From Hetaerina americana (lineage: Eukaryota; Arthropoda; Insecta; Odonata; Calopterygidae): a stretch of 64,000 nt of DNA. The translations under genes and the position numbers were made by a program. Below the pieces are notes generated by a model. It saw nothing but the letters and a program-made list of their open reading frames with translations, had not been told where the DNA came from and did not search any database. Of the stretch, positions 37,141-47,515 are shown piece after piece; position 1 is the stretch's first letter; each line of letters begins with the position of its first letter. The stretch lies in the NCBI GenBank assembly GCA_022747635.1, contig JAKTNV010000001.1, positions 39,823,572 to 39,887,571 of the forward strand, written 5' to 3'.

Positions 37141-37275
37141 TTAATTAGAGAAGAACTGCGTTACCGCCCTCGGCCCTGATGACGATGGAAAAGGATTTCA
37201 TCGAAACGTCGGCAGCGATGGAGATGGAGGAGATTACCCGGATGAAATCCCGAGAAGAATTCACTGCGTTACCGG
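37141..37275 (+). repeat. Short repeat-like segment with hammerhead-like core
   Basis: Contains CTGATGA (37176-37182), one base, a GATG/CATC stem (37184-37187 with 37199-37202), GAAAC (37203-37207) and GTC (37208-37210). This order matches the conserved blocks of hammerhead ribozymes found in Penelope-like elements, with one extra base before stem II. Stem III is not obvious. The + strand also reads ETSAAMEMEEITRMKSREEF, a coding-like tract from the same repeat, within a 71-codon frame (37179-37394). Family identity is inference. Confidence 0.35.
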
Positions 37276-37800
37276 TTTGTCTCCTAGTTTACTTAGTCGT
37301 CCTTCGAAAGGTAGTTTTAGTTTTCTTTATTTGTATTTCTCTCATAGCTTTACGATACAACTCTTCGGTAAAAAAATTACTTGATGTATTTTAGCATCAT
37401 TGAAAGAATAGAGGATGTGATTCGACAGAGATAAAACTTTAATTTCGATTACAGTGAAACGTTTTATAAGCGTAAATTTTCTTTAGTTGCAATCTGCAAA
37501 TCTGTAAGTTTTTCGTCTATAACGATCGCCATTCATTTTTTTAACGTTGAATTTAGCATCGGAAGCTGTATTGCAACAGCGCACGACTACAATTACTGCG
37601 TGAATTTGTTTTTTTTGTCATTCCTCTGAACATTCACTGCCTGCCTGCCTATTTGATGAACATTATCAAAATATAATTGTAACCAAACATTATTCTCTGT
37701 ACGGTGCAAGGAACATACAATATCGCATTTTCTCAGGGAATCCCTTCTCGCGTCCCTATTACGACTGCTTTACATGCCGAGAAGACTTGCACCCTATGAA
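37276..37800. other. AT-rich stretch with nothing supported
   Basis: No feature recognised. Confidence 0.35.
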
Positions 37801-38340
37801 AATTACACTGACCCCCGCCGGCGCGGCCAATCGCGAGTGATTGATAAGGAAAGGGGGCTAGTGCCCGGGTGCGGGTACATCGCTCAATCGAGGTTCCCAT
37901 CTGCGCTGACTCGGCGCCTCACTTAGGCCGAATGAAGAGTCATTCGGCGGATGAAGTGGGCCTCGAGCCCTTCCTCACGTAGCCCCGGCGAGCGACCAGG
38001 GTTGGTTGGTGAGCGGGAAAGGGGTGGCAGGTTTCGCGGGAGGATGTGTGCGAGGGTGGATGGATGGGTGGGCAAGAAGGGGAGTGGAGGGAGGAGGAGG
38101 AATGGGAGGGCTGGTGGGCGAAAGGGAGGGACGGGGGTGAAGACGTGTATTGATGGGAAGGGTGGGGTGATGTGAGTAAAGGGTGCATTTTGCGGCTAGG
38201 GGATGGAACTGGTGAAAGGAGCGGAGAGTGGAGTCGGATGAACGAATGAATGAACCACGATTTATTATCCTGCGGGGTACAGTCCCGTTTGGGGCTCCAT
38301 TGGCGGGGGGATGGGGGACGGAACAGGGTCTCATTTAAAA
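37801..38340. other. GC-rich, G/A-skewed island
   Basis: CpG-containing at 37810-37990, then strongly G/A-rich on the + strand to about 38330. Minus frames (37940-38464, 37975-38334) are Pro/Ser/His-rich shadows of this composition. Confidence 0.6.
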
Positions 38341-39859
38341 ACCGTACGGGGGATGTAGGATCAATTACATTCATAGGCTTCCGTGCTCGAATTACCGCCG
38401 CTATTTGATTTTTTTCCTCTTTTGTTTTCACGAAAAGGAAACGTCGAAAACTAAAGTGCGTCAATTCTAATTTAATATAGGGCTGCGGTTAGTAAGAGGG
38501 TTTCTGTCTATCAGAACTGAGTCACTCCCCATACCCTGATTGCAGACAAACTTGCCAACACAACTCAATCCCAAAGAGCAGGTTGGAATCCAGGGTATAT
38601 ATATTTATTTGAATCTGATATTTTTAAGCCTTCTTTTCTATTGATTGATTTGTGCAAAATTCTGTCTGATTCATTCATTTCTCTAACTATAATTTCAAAC
38701 TACTCTGAATTCTAATCACTGGATTCCATTTATATCATTTCCAAATCCACAGTAAAAAAATAAGTTACTGAATCAAAACTCAATCTAGTAACTATATGCT
38801 CCCTCCAGACTTTCCTGATTACCTCCAGTCAAAACTCTGAAATTCAATATCTATCCAAATTTGTATGCGTCATAAGTCATGTAATATCTGAATATTATGA
38901 TTTTCAATTCTGTCTTGTAGATTATGATGGAATATAATCATAAAGAATGATTGTTCAATTGTTTCCATAACAAGAGCTAATCAGTGAAGGTATTCTTTTC
39001 AATGGCAATGGAGGCGTTCATGAAACTACTGCGATTTCTGTACACAGTATTTTAGATCGGATGCCCATGAAGCAAGGGCCACTATGATGCAAAATTTCTA
39101 ATTTACAATTTTCTAGAATATTATATTTAAATTTAGGTTAGGAATTTATTGTGGACCAAAAAATGGGAATAAGAGGAATACCATTAAAAACTGCTAAACT
39201 ACTACTATTAAAGTACTACAAAAGTACTTATTAGGTACTCACTACTTGGCTTTATACGTTGCAATTAAGGATGTTAACTATGAGAGAGTTCCCTCAAAAT
39301 GAAGGCAAAATCTTTAATGGCTTGATATTCCTACTTAAATACTTCTGAAGAATGTGAAAATATTGCCTCAGTCTCGTACTCGTAGGATTTAGTCCTTATT
39401 TTCATAGTTATAATTCTTATCATTTATTGAATAATCTAATTGCGCTAAATCTTTCATTGCCAATATTTTGACGACAATGATGAAAGTGGATCCCTATTGC
39501 ATGTTTTGGCAGAGATTGGGTTAATGAGAACAAAATTACCCTGAATATTTGCAAACGTTTATTAACTTTGTAGATTTGAATATACTGAAAATATTAAGCA
39601 AATTTTAGTGGTTAAAAAATAGCTATTTACCATTTTTCCTTGCTGTTTTTAAGACTGTAAGTTATTTGCGCATAAGCATTCTGTGCGAACACGGTATTTG
39701 ATTCATGAAGCGATCTCTATCCGGAAAGGAAGAAAATGGGTCATCTGATAAAAAAAGGATCGAAGGAAGAATATGAAGAAAATATACCCAAGGAAGAGGA
39801 ATATAAACATAGAGGAAATATGTAGTTAAGACATTAGCCCAGAAAACCTAGACGTTAGA
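38341..39859. other. AT-rich stretch with nothing clearly supported
   Basis: The last 170 bases may be the decayed 5' continuation of the LINE fragment that follows. Nothing else is seen. Confidence 0.4.
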
Positions 39860-41172
39860 AAAAATATAACGTAGATGAGGATGAATATGTTCCATGGATA
39901 GCGAGATAAAAAGTAAATTAAGAGAATGTAAGTCAAATAAGGATGTGGGGGTGGATAATATTTCCGTGGAACTACATAAAGTTCCACGAAAACATGGAAT
40001 GAAGAGTTCCTTTTGATTAATTCAAAGAATATACGAGAGATATTTTGACGGGAAAATTTCGTCAGCTTAGTGTTAGATCCTATTCCAAAAAGGAAGGCAG
40101 CCATTTGTGAGGACTATAGTAACAATAAGTTTGATTTCCTTCCAAGCTTAATGGTTCTCAGGATTATCAATAAAACGATTGAAAGCTAGGAAAATGATTA
40201 CTTAGGCTATGAGCATTTTGTGTTCGGAAAGGATAGAGGCCCGCGTCGTGACATAGCAGTAATGAGGTGACTTATTGAGAGGAAGATAGAATACAATCAG
40301 GATTTATTTGACTGTTTCCTAGATTTTGAGGTGTTCGAAAGAATTAATTGTGTGGACTTTATGAATTTGTTGAAGAAAATAAGAGTGCGATGGATTGAAG
40401 GGATAGGAACTCATCCACCACCTGTACATGTCTCAAGACTGCTCAGGTGCGAGTGGCAGATGGAGGGTCCTGGTGGGTAGTGTTAGGAAGAGTTACAGTT
40501 AGTCAGAGGTGTCACCCATGCTGTTCATGTTAGTATGTGAAGGAAATGGTAAAATAGGAATGGAAAGGACTCCAGATTGGAATGAAAAACGGTCAAAAAT
40601 TCTTTAAATGCTAGATTTGCAGAAGATCACACTTTATTTTGCTATCCAGTCAAGAGGTTAAAATCAATGCTGAGCGCATTAGACAGTCGGTTTGATAGGT
40701 ATAGGAAGGGAATCAAAGTATATGAGGTAAAAATTATGCAGTTTTCGAGGAAGAGAAAAGGTAAGTTAAAAATTATAGCCGAAGTTCATAGACTAGAGTA
40801 GGTGGAAAGGTTTGCATAGATCAAAATTACTTTCGTACAAAGTGAATAGAGTGTTATGGGCATAAGAAGAACTGCGGATAGCAAAGAGAAATTCATAAGG
40901 AGGGAATTAATGGCAGACGTTGAGTGAGGATGTAGATAGAGGACTGAGGATAAAGATTCATTCAAACTTTTATATGGAGTGTGGTTCTGTACGGCGCGAA
41001 ACATGACCTTTGAAGCAAGATGATGAGCATAGATTTAGAGTCTTTTAAAGTGTTAATTCGGAGAAGGATGGAGAAATTAAATTCGACAGAAAATAAAACA
41101 AAGGAATAAGAGTAAGGCATGGCGGGGAAGAAGTTTCGTTTGGTCAGGAGAGACAAAGAAATGCATTATACT
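39860..41172 (+). mobile_element. Decayed LINE reverse-transcriptase ORF
   Basis: Many stops and frameshifts, but RT blocks are in the right order on the + strand. A pre-RT segment (SEIKSKLRECKSNKDVGVDN, then ISVELHKVPRKHG) is followed by DFLPSLMVLRIINKTIES (about 40132-40187), FVFGKDRGPRRDIAVMR (about 40217-40267) and DLFDCFLDFEVFERINCVDF (about 40300-40360). Next come a weak template-contact region, then ARFAEDHTLFC near 40610-40645, where the catalytic FADD has become FAED. The post-RT region includes KVYEVKIMQFSRKRKGKLKI and a degenerate C-terminus (WRGRSFVWSGETKK) ending about 41172. It appears to be the same family as the fragment at 35985-36763, in the opposite orientation. The coordinates are approximate. 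Confidence 0.8.
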
Positions 41173-41990
41173 GTTGTTTTCTGTGTCCATCCAAAAGGTT
41201 CTTAAACTTTAGAATGCCAATAATAATAACAGTACCCGATCGCTCTGCATAAGTATCTCGAAGTTAATCTCTTAATGAGTGGCAAAATATGTTTCTAAGG
41301 TCTGACACTGCCAAATTTAAGAATGGTTAGTATGAGTTATACTCCATGGTTGGACAACTAATCAGTTAGTTTAATTGTTACCAGGAATAGATGCACTTCA
41401 CATTTTTGGAGGTACTATTCCACTGAGTTTATGACATTATATTAAAAATGAAATATCCAAATATTTATGTCACTTGAGAAGAAAAAAATCCCTTTTTATC
41501 TGGTGAAGACCAAAAATATAGCTCTGGACTCGATAGTGACTAACTTCGAGCACAATCTACAGAACAATTGTTTTAACAAACCTCTCCGTAGTGAGCCTGA
41601 ATATCCCGAGTTAATCGATTTTAATGCCCATCATACCTTTCCTGGCAAAAATACTAAGATGACTGTTGAGTTCGGTGGGAATATTTTCGAAAGGTGTCAC
41701 GTTTAAATTCAGACAGCCAACTCTTTAGCGTCATCATCATTACGACACTGAGACCCTCCCTTCCCAACCTTTCCCTCTCCAAAAACCTCTTGAGAATCCC
41801 CTCAAGCGTTCCCGCACTACCTACTCAACGGTAGTGCCTCCACCGACAGAAATTACTCTCGGAAACAAAAAAAGACACGAAGCGGGGAGGCCATTATTAA
41901 TGACGCAAAACACCTATCACCTCATTTCAGCACGTGCTCCCGTTTATTTCCCATTTTTTTCGCCGGATCCATTATTTTAAATTGCCATTT
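41173..41990. other. AT-rich stretch with nothing supported
   Basis: A 79-codon + frame (41467-41706) has fairly balanced composition, but no family resemblance and no exon boundaries I trust. Confidence 0.35.
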
Positions 41991-42780
41991 AAATGCACAT
42001 CACCGACGCCATTATTGTTTCTTTTTTGCCCAACCCCCCCTCTCATAGTCTCTCCTTCACGAGTCGTCTTTTGTTTATTTCCCCCGGCCTGGTGGGTGCC
42101 CCTGCCGGGGCATTCCTCACTCCGCGGCGACCTTAACTTTCCACGGCTTTATGATCCTCCGGAACATTCTTGCACATGAATGCGGAATGAGGAGGGAAGG
42201 GAAAGAGTGTGTTCGCGGGGAATGGGGGATCGGGCTGGGTCATGGACGACGTATTGGGTGAAGAGACTGAAGGGAACGGAGGTGGCCAGAGCGTGCTGCT
42301 CCGAGGGGAAGGGGAGAGGCGGACTGGCGGGCGAGGGAGCGTCTCGGGGAGTGACGGAGGCGTCGGAAGGCGGTGCTGGTGTGAGAGGAGATGGGGTAAA
42401 TGGTGAGAGATGGGAGTGGAGGGATGAAGACGGGAGGAGATAGTGAAGTCAACTGTGATGAAAGATGCGAGCGCGAAAGAATAATGTGTTATATGGGTCC
42501 GGGAGTAGAACAGATCGCGGAACCGACTGCCAGAGCAAGTCGTTTTACTCCGTCATCGAATCCCTACATCCCTTTCCTTCCCCCCCGTCATTGCAATTTT
42601 TCGCCGCAGAAACCTCTCGTTCTCTGCTTGTACTCTCTTCCTGCATTCACGAAATGCCTATCCTCCCACCCGAGAACTCACTTTGTTCAGAGTTACGCTG
42701 CAATTCGTTTAATCCATTCGGAGATCATTTCATGCCCCTTTCGGATTTGATTGCAGCGGTTCATACTCATTGACCACGGG
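41991..42780. other. GC-rich island, G/A half then C/T half
   Basis: C-rich at 42030-42110, G/A-rich at 42180-42480, C/T-rich at about 42560-42680. Frames on both strands (for example plus 42180-42443, plus 42400-42750) are compositional. Confidence 0.55.
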
Positions 42781-44780
42781 TGTTTGGCAAAGGTTTTTAA
42801 TTGAATCTCCTAATTATTTAACTTCATTGATTGAATGGTTGAACTGATTGCAAGATAGATTGGTGAAAATAAATCTGTGAGTCTAACCTCAATGAAATCA
42901 AGAGGAAGGTGCAAGTAAATATGAAACTATAGTGAAACTTTTTCAGCGTAATTCAGGTGACTAAAAAACTCGCCTGAAGAAAAAGAGATATAGGCAGAGG
43001 GTAGGGGGGTGGTGGTGAGGCCATAGTTTATTTATAAGAGATAACCGGAGGGAGACTAAAATGACAAGATTGTGACGAAGAGTGAAGACTTATGTGAGTG
43101 GAACAGCAATGATTGATAATAGTCAATGGATTGGTGAGAAAATAAAGTCTCGTACACAAAAAGAGGAGTACGAGGAATAAGGTCGGTAAAATAATAAGCG
43201 GAAGTGCATAGAGGTGGGAAAAGACAAAATTGTTGGAGAAATCGGGAGGAGAAGGGCGCAGGGAAAGTGCGAGGAACGGAAGCATACGAGAGAAGCGACG
43301 GGAGATTAGAGATAGGAGTGAGCGAAGTGGAAGGTGTGGGAGCGTCTTTGGAGGGTAGGGGTGAGAAGGGGAGGAGAGAAATGGGGCGGAGGGAAGAGGA
43401 AAGGACTGGCGGGAGGAACGGAGGCGGGTGAAGTAGGGGTGGACCAAGGGTGGAAGCGCTGGAAGCCTACACGTAAAAGTAACCATTAATTTTATCTCAT
43501 AATTGAAACTGTCGAGTCAGTTTATGAAGGTAATACATTATGGTGGTGGTCTCGCCCTCTCCGTCGAGAGGACTTGGAAATGGGGAAGGAACTGGCGGCC
43601 CCGGGGTCGCTCGGAGGGGCGCGGGGTGGTGGGAGTGGGGCAGCGGCGGAGTTGGAAGGGAGGAGTTTCGGGGAAGGGAGGACACAAGGTGGCGGAGGCA
43701 AGTGGGTTAAAGCGAAGGAACCCCCCTTAAAAGTTGACGATGAACCGATTTCTCGAGGTGGAGCCCCCCTTAACCAAAAGCCCTCCCCCTCCCATCGTAT
43801 CTAAACGCCCATCCCTCCGTCCCACCCACACACAAGCAAACCCCGTCCCCCGTGGGCCTGCTCTCACTCCACCACCCACTCTCCTTCCCAAGCGGCGGTT
43901 CTTACGATGTCACGTCCTCCTCCCCTCCGCTTGGACGCCTTCGAAAAAAATACCCACCCCCTTCCGGCTCTCCTATCTCGTCCTCGCCCTACCTTTTCCT
44001 TCCATAAACCCTCCTCTGACACGCACGCCCCTCCCCTCCTGGACCAGGTTCTCCATTTCCCTCACGGTAGAGCCACCTTGCTCCTTTTTTTATTTAACCC
44101 TTACTCACAAGGGCAGGAGAAAAGCTCCGACCTCCTGCCTTGGTCCTACAAGCCAGCTAGACCACGTCTTTTTCGCCCATGCTCCCTCAAATTCTTCCTC
44201 CTTCCACAGGTCAGTCTCTCCCCGCAGACTTACCTCCGAACCGTCCTCCCCGAATTGGTCGTAGCCCTACCCCCAACTCCCACGGTTCTCGCGCTCGACG
44301 GACCACTTATTTCGGCCCTATAATATCACTTTTGTGTTCTCGCCCTAAAATCTACAATCGTGGCACCCCCAAAGAGGTCCTTTATATTCCCAACCGTGAT
44401 TGAAAGGACTTCCCGTTCTTCTTTCCTCCCCTGAAGCCTCAGTCCATGGAACTGGCAGTAAATAAAATTCAGTGGATTTGATTCACTATCTTGCGTTATC
44501 GTTCAGGGAGATGGTGCTTAATTGCTCCCCGCTTCGACCTCCTCCCCCTTTGGTTTCCCTTCTTCTCTCCCACGTCTTTTATTTTCCTCTTTCGATTTAC
44601 GCCATCACGTCCCGTTCCGCACCTCTTTCATCCTTAATTTATAGCCCTCTCTTCTTCGAAAGAATACCCCTCAGCATCACACTCTTCCATCTCCGTCTTT
44701 CAATAGCTCTTTCTTCTCCTTTCTCATTCTCCGTCGACTGTTTTCCCTCTTCTTACTTACTCCTCCAATAAAGCTTTCTC
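42781..44780. other. Large island: G/A-rich first kilobase, C/T-rich second kilobase
   Basis: After a 200-base AT-rich lead, about 43000-43735 is G/A-rich. About 43760-44770 is C/T-rich on the same strand, with the switch near 43740. It is the clearest example of the purine-to-pyrimidine layout. The longest frames (plus 43734-44264, plus 43907-44323, minus 43028-43486) are Pro/Ser/Leu/His low-complexity and rejected as genes. Confidence 0.7.
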
Positions 44781-46113
44781 CTCAGTCCATCACCATCCCC
44801 ATCCCAAAGGACTAATGTGGAGAGGGAAGAGGAGCTTATAATGCTAATCACTGTACATAATCCATGAAAAAGGAGCTCAGTATTTTTCCTGTTTGTTCTT
44901 CCGCTAAATGTTATTTAATAGAGGTACATCTTTCTTTTACTCGAAATCCTTAAAATATTTTATCCACGTTTAGTCAGTGGTCCATAAAGTTTGCAGCCAT
45001 CGAAAAATCTATTAGGATAGCAACGAAATCCCCTGCTTTTCACAGAAGCCGCGTGAACTTGAATTAAGAGCGGTGAATTTTCGCTTAATATTCTGAATCA
45101 TGCTCTAGAACACATTCACCAAATACGTAAAACCTATTCAAGCCTACATGACCTAGAAATTTTGGTGCATCACTGCCCACATCTCCATTTACGGGAATTT
45201 GCCACCTTTGTGGCCATTTTCCTGACATAATCACATTTTACAGCGCTCCCGTTTAGGGATTGTCATATAAATTTGTCTACAGACTTTCTTCGTGCACGTC
45301 ACTAAAATCCGGTCTGGCATTTGGTATTACTTGCGATAATAACTGAATATCTTACCTAAGAAAATATGGATCTCTCGTAGGTTGTCCAATTGTTTTCAAA
45401 ACACGTTAAATTAACTTGAATATTATCAAAAAATAAATTTTTTTATATAAATAAAATTGTTGATTAGTGAAAATGAACATTATTACCGATGCAACATGGT
45501 CTGTCACTTATTGACCTGTTTAACTGTCGGTTTTAAACTTGAACTAGCGCTTATTGAACTGAGTTTTTTTTTCCTTTTTCGGAGGTTAAAATTACCCTTC
45601 AATTTAATAAGACATTGTAGAACCTGGCCTGTGAGAATAGATCTTACCCTATAAACGAAAGAGGTTTTTGATAAGCTCAACAAAAAATCATTATGGATTA
45701 AATTTCTCGCTCGCTAAGTTGCATAATATGATGTGAATTTTAGTTGTTATTTTTACGTAATGGTATACATAAAAATGTTTACATAAATTTGCTTAAATAT
45801 AAATAAGCAATGGATAAATAGCTGTTATTAAAATTTGTACATAATTACTTTTAAAATATTCAATGATAAATATTATTCCTATTGACATTAGCATTTATTA
45901 TGACAAAAGCAACAACATTGGTCATTATCATCCGTAATTAAATTTTTTATGGTATTTATTTGAGCAAATATCATTACAAATGTAAATGGAAACCGAGAAA
46001 TTGTTTGTGGTTTTATAGGAAGAGAAAAGCTAAGGAAAATGTTAAAATAGGAGGGCAAAAACTGGAGCAGAAGGTTACCTATGTCGAAGGGTTTTGGATC
46101 AAAATGGTCAAAG
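44781..46113. other. AT-rich stretch with nothing supported
   Basis: No feature recognised. Confidence 0.45.
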
Positions 46114-46115
46114 TA

Positions 46116-47171
46116 CGAGGCTTTCTATTTACATTTTGAGCCTTGTCAACACTAAGTACTTTAGGCGCCATTTGACGTGACTATCTGAAAGTTTGACCCT
46201 TTTAACGCTAACTTTCTTCGGAACATTTTGTCGTTTGATCATCACTTCTGTTGTTTACAGTGAATAATCCTTCGCTGCCACTTCTTTTTCCGTATTTCAC
46301 CAAGCACTTCTGGCAACCAAATTCTCGTGTACCATTCAGAATATGCGGTTCTACGTTTATCTAAGGGAACGGTTGCCACATGTCCAGTTATTCCGAAGAA
46401 ACAGGCGATCGTTTGCTTCGATGTGCTTCGGGCACGATTCGCTTTTGTCGAATTTGGCGTCGTCTTGGAAGACCCATACAATGGAATACTATTTTGTATC
46501 TGGCTCATACGCATAGATCCAAGATTTCTTACCTGTGTAGATGTTATACATAGCTTTTAATAAGCCGCGATTTTATGTTTTGAGCGTTCCTTTGAACCAA
46601 TTGATACGAGCATCTTTTTGATCTTTTTTCAAATTATGCGGGACCCAACACAAACAATTTTTCTAATCATATCTAATTGATGCTCGTCATACTAACCCCC
46701 AAGGATGCCTCAATCTCACGATAAGCCACATGACGATCTTCCTTTACTAGTTCTTGCACAGCATCAATGTTTTCTGGCACAACAACTGATTTTGGACGAC
46801 CTTCACGATTTTCGTCGCTGAGCGAACGGCGGGCATGATGGAATTTGTTATACCAGCGTTTCACAGTGACAAAGGATAGGGCTTTATCGCCAAAAGTGGA
46901 AGTAAGTTAATCGATGCACTCCTGTCTTGATAATCCACTTCGAAAGTCGTAGAAAATCATCTAAAATCGTCGTAAAGTGTTTACGAATTAGCTCCATTTT
47001 TTCGCTGAGGCAAAATTTTCGAGTCACTGTAAACAACAGAAGTTATGATCAAGCGACAAAATGTTTCGAAAAAAGTTAGCGTTAAAAGGGTCAAACTTTC
47101 ACATGGAAACGTCAGATGGCGTCTAAAGCACTCAGTGTTGTCAAGGCTCAAAATAAAAATAGCAACCCTCA
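46116..47171 (-). mobile_element. Deleted mariner transposon with 148-bp terminal inverted repeats
   Basis: The left end 46116-46263 and right end 47024-47171 are inverted repeats of equal length (148 bases) with about 18 mismatches and no gaps. TA flanks both sides (46114-46115 and 47172-47173), as expected for mariner. Typical mariner TIRs are near 30 bases. Here the repeat also covers most of the 5' untranslated region (transposase ATG at 46997-46995). The left end appears to carry an inverted copy of the 5' end in place of the lost C-terminal coding region. Confidence 0.93.
46260..46997 (-). pseudogene. Mariner transposase pseudogene, C-terminal half missing
   Basis: The ATG at 46997 begins MELIRKHFTT, after which homology moves to another frame (FYDFRSGLSRQECI, one stop). 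It continues through STFGDKALSFVTVKRWYNKF, HHARRSLSDENREGRPKSVV and DRHVAYREIEASLGVS, which is the DNA-binding region and linker. A stretch of about 100 codons is missing or unreadable after 46673. Homology resumes at 46514 with NRARSTSKQTIACFFGITGH and WYTRIWLPEVLGEIRKKKWQ. It ends at RRII, just before the usual second catalytic Asp (HHDNA), where the inverted terminal repeat starts. The second and third catalytic Asp residues are absent. The type is that of the mariner transposases related to SETMAR. Confidence 0.9.
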
Positions 47172-47173
47172 TA

Positions 47174-47339
47174 TGGCTACCATATTTTAGCAGCATTTAG
47201 TTTGCAGTACTATATAAGCAAAAAGGCCTCCGCTGAGTTCAGGTGATCGTTTCAGGAATGAATTGTAATTAAAACTGCCACATAGTTTATAGAAGAAAAA
47301 GAGGGTGGTGTGGCTATTGATTTGCTTATAAGGGAAGCC
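47174..47339. other. Short flank, nothing supported
   Basis: Nothing recognised. Confidence 0.3.
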
Positions 47340-47515
47340 TCCTAGGGTTCCGCTATTGGAAGTTCCATCTATCAGGCGGTTCACTGAAATTCAAGCACTC
47401 TACGCTCGACACTTGAATTGGAAATGAAAATTATTGGGTAAGACTTCTCAGTCAAGATTCAAACTCAGGCCTTCCGCGCAACAAACTCGTATTTTAACTA
47501 ATCCTACTCTACGTG
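47340..47515 (-). mobile_element. Possible tRNA-derived SINE remnant
   Basis: On the minus strand, GAGTTTGAATCTT (47467-47455) resembles a degenerate B box. About 35-45 bases upstream, TAGGATTAGTTAAAATACG is a plausible decayed A box. The intervening GTTTGTTGCGCGGAAGG is tRNA-like. No tail or target duplication is identified, so this is tentative. Confidence 0.38.

Noticed and set aside
37940..38464. 174-codon minus-strand open frame
   Set aside because: Antisense of a G/A-rich island. Repetitive Ser/Pro/His content with no domain.
43734..44264. 176-codon plus-strand open frame
   Set aside because: Lies wholly in a C/T-rich tract. Pro/Ser/Leu/Thr composition and overlapping equivalents in other frames show it is compositional.
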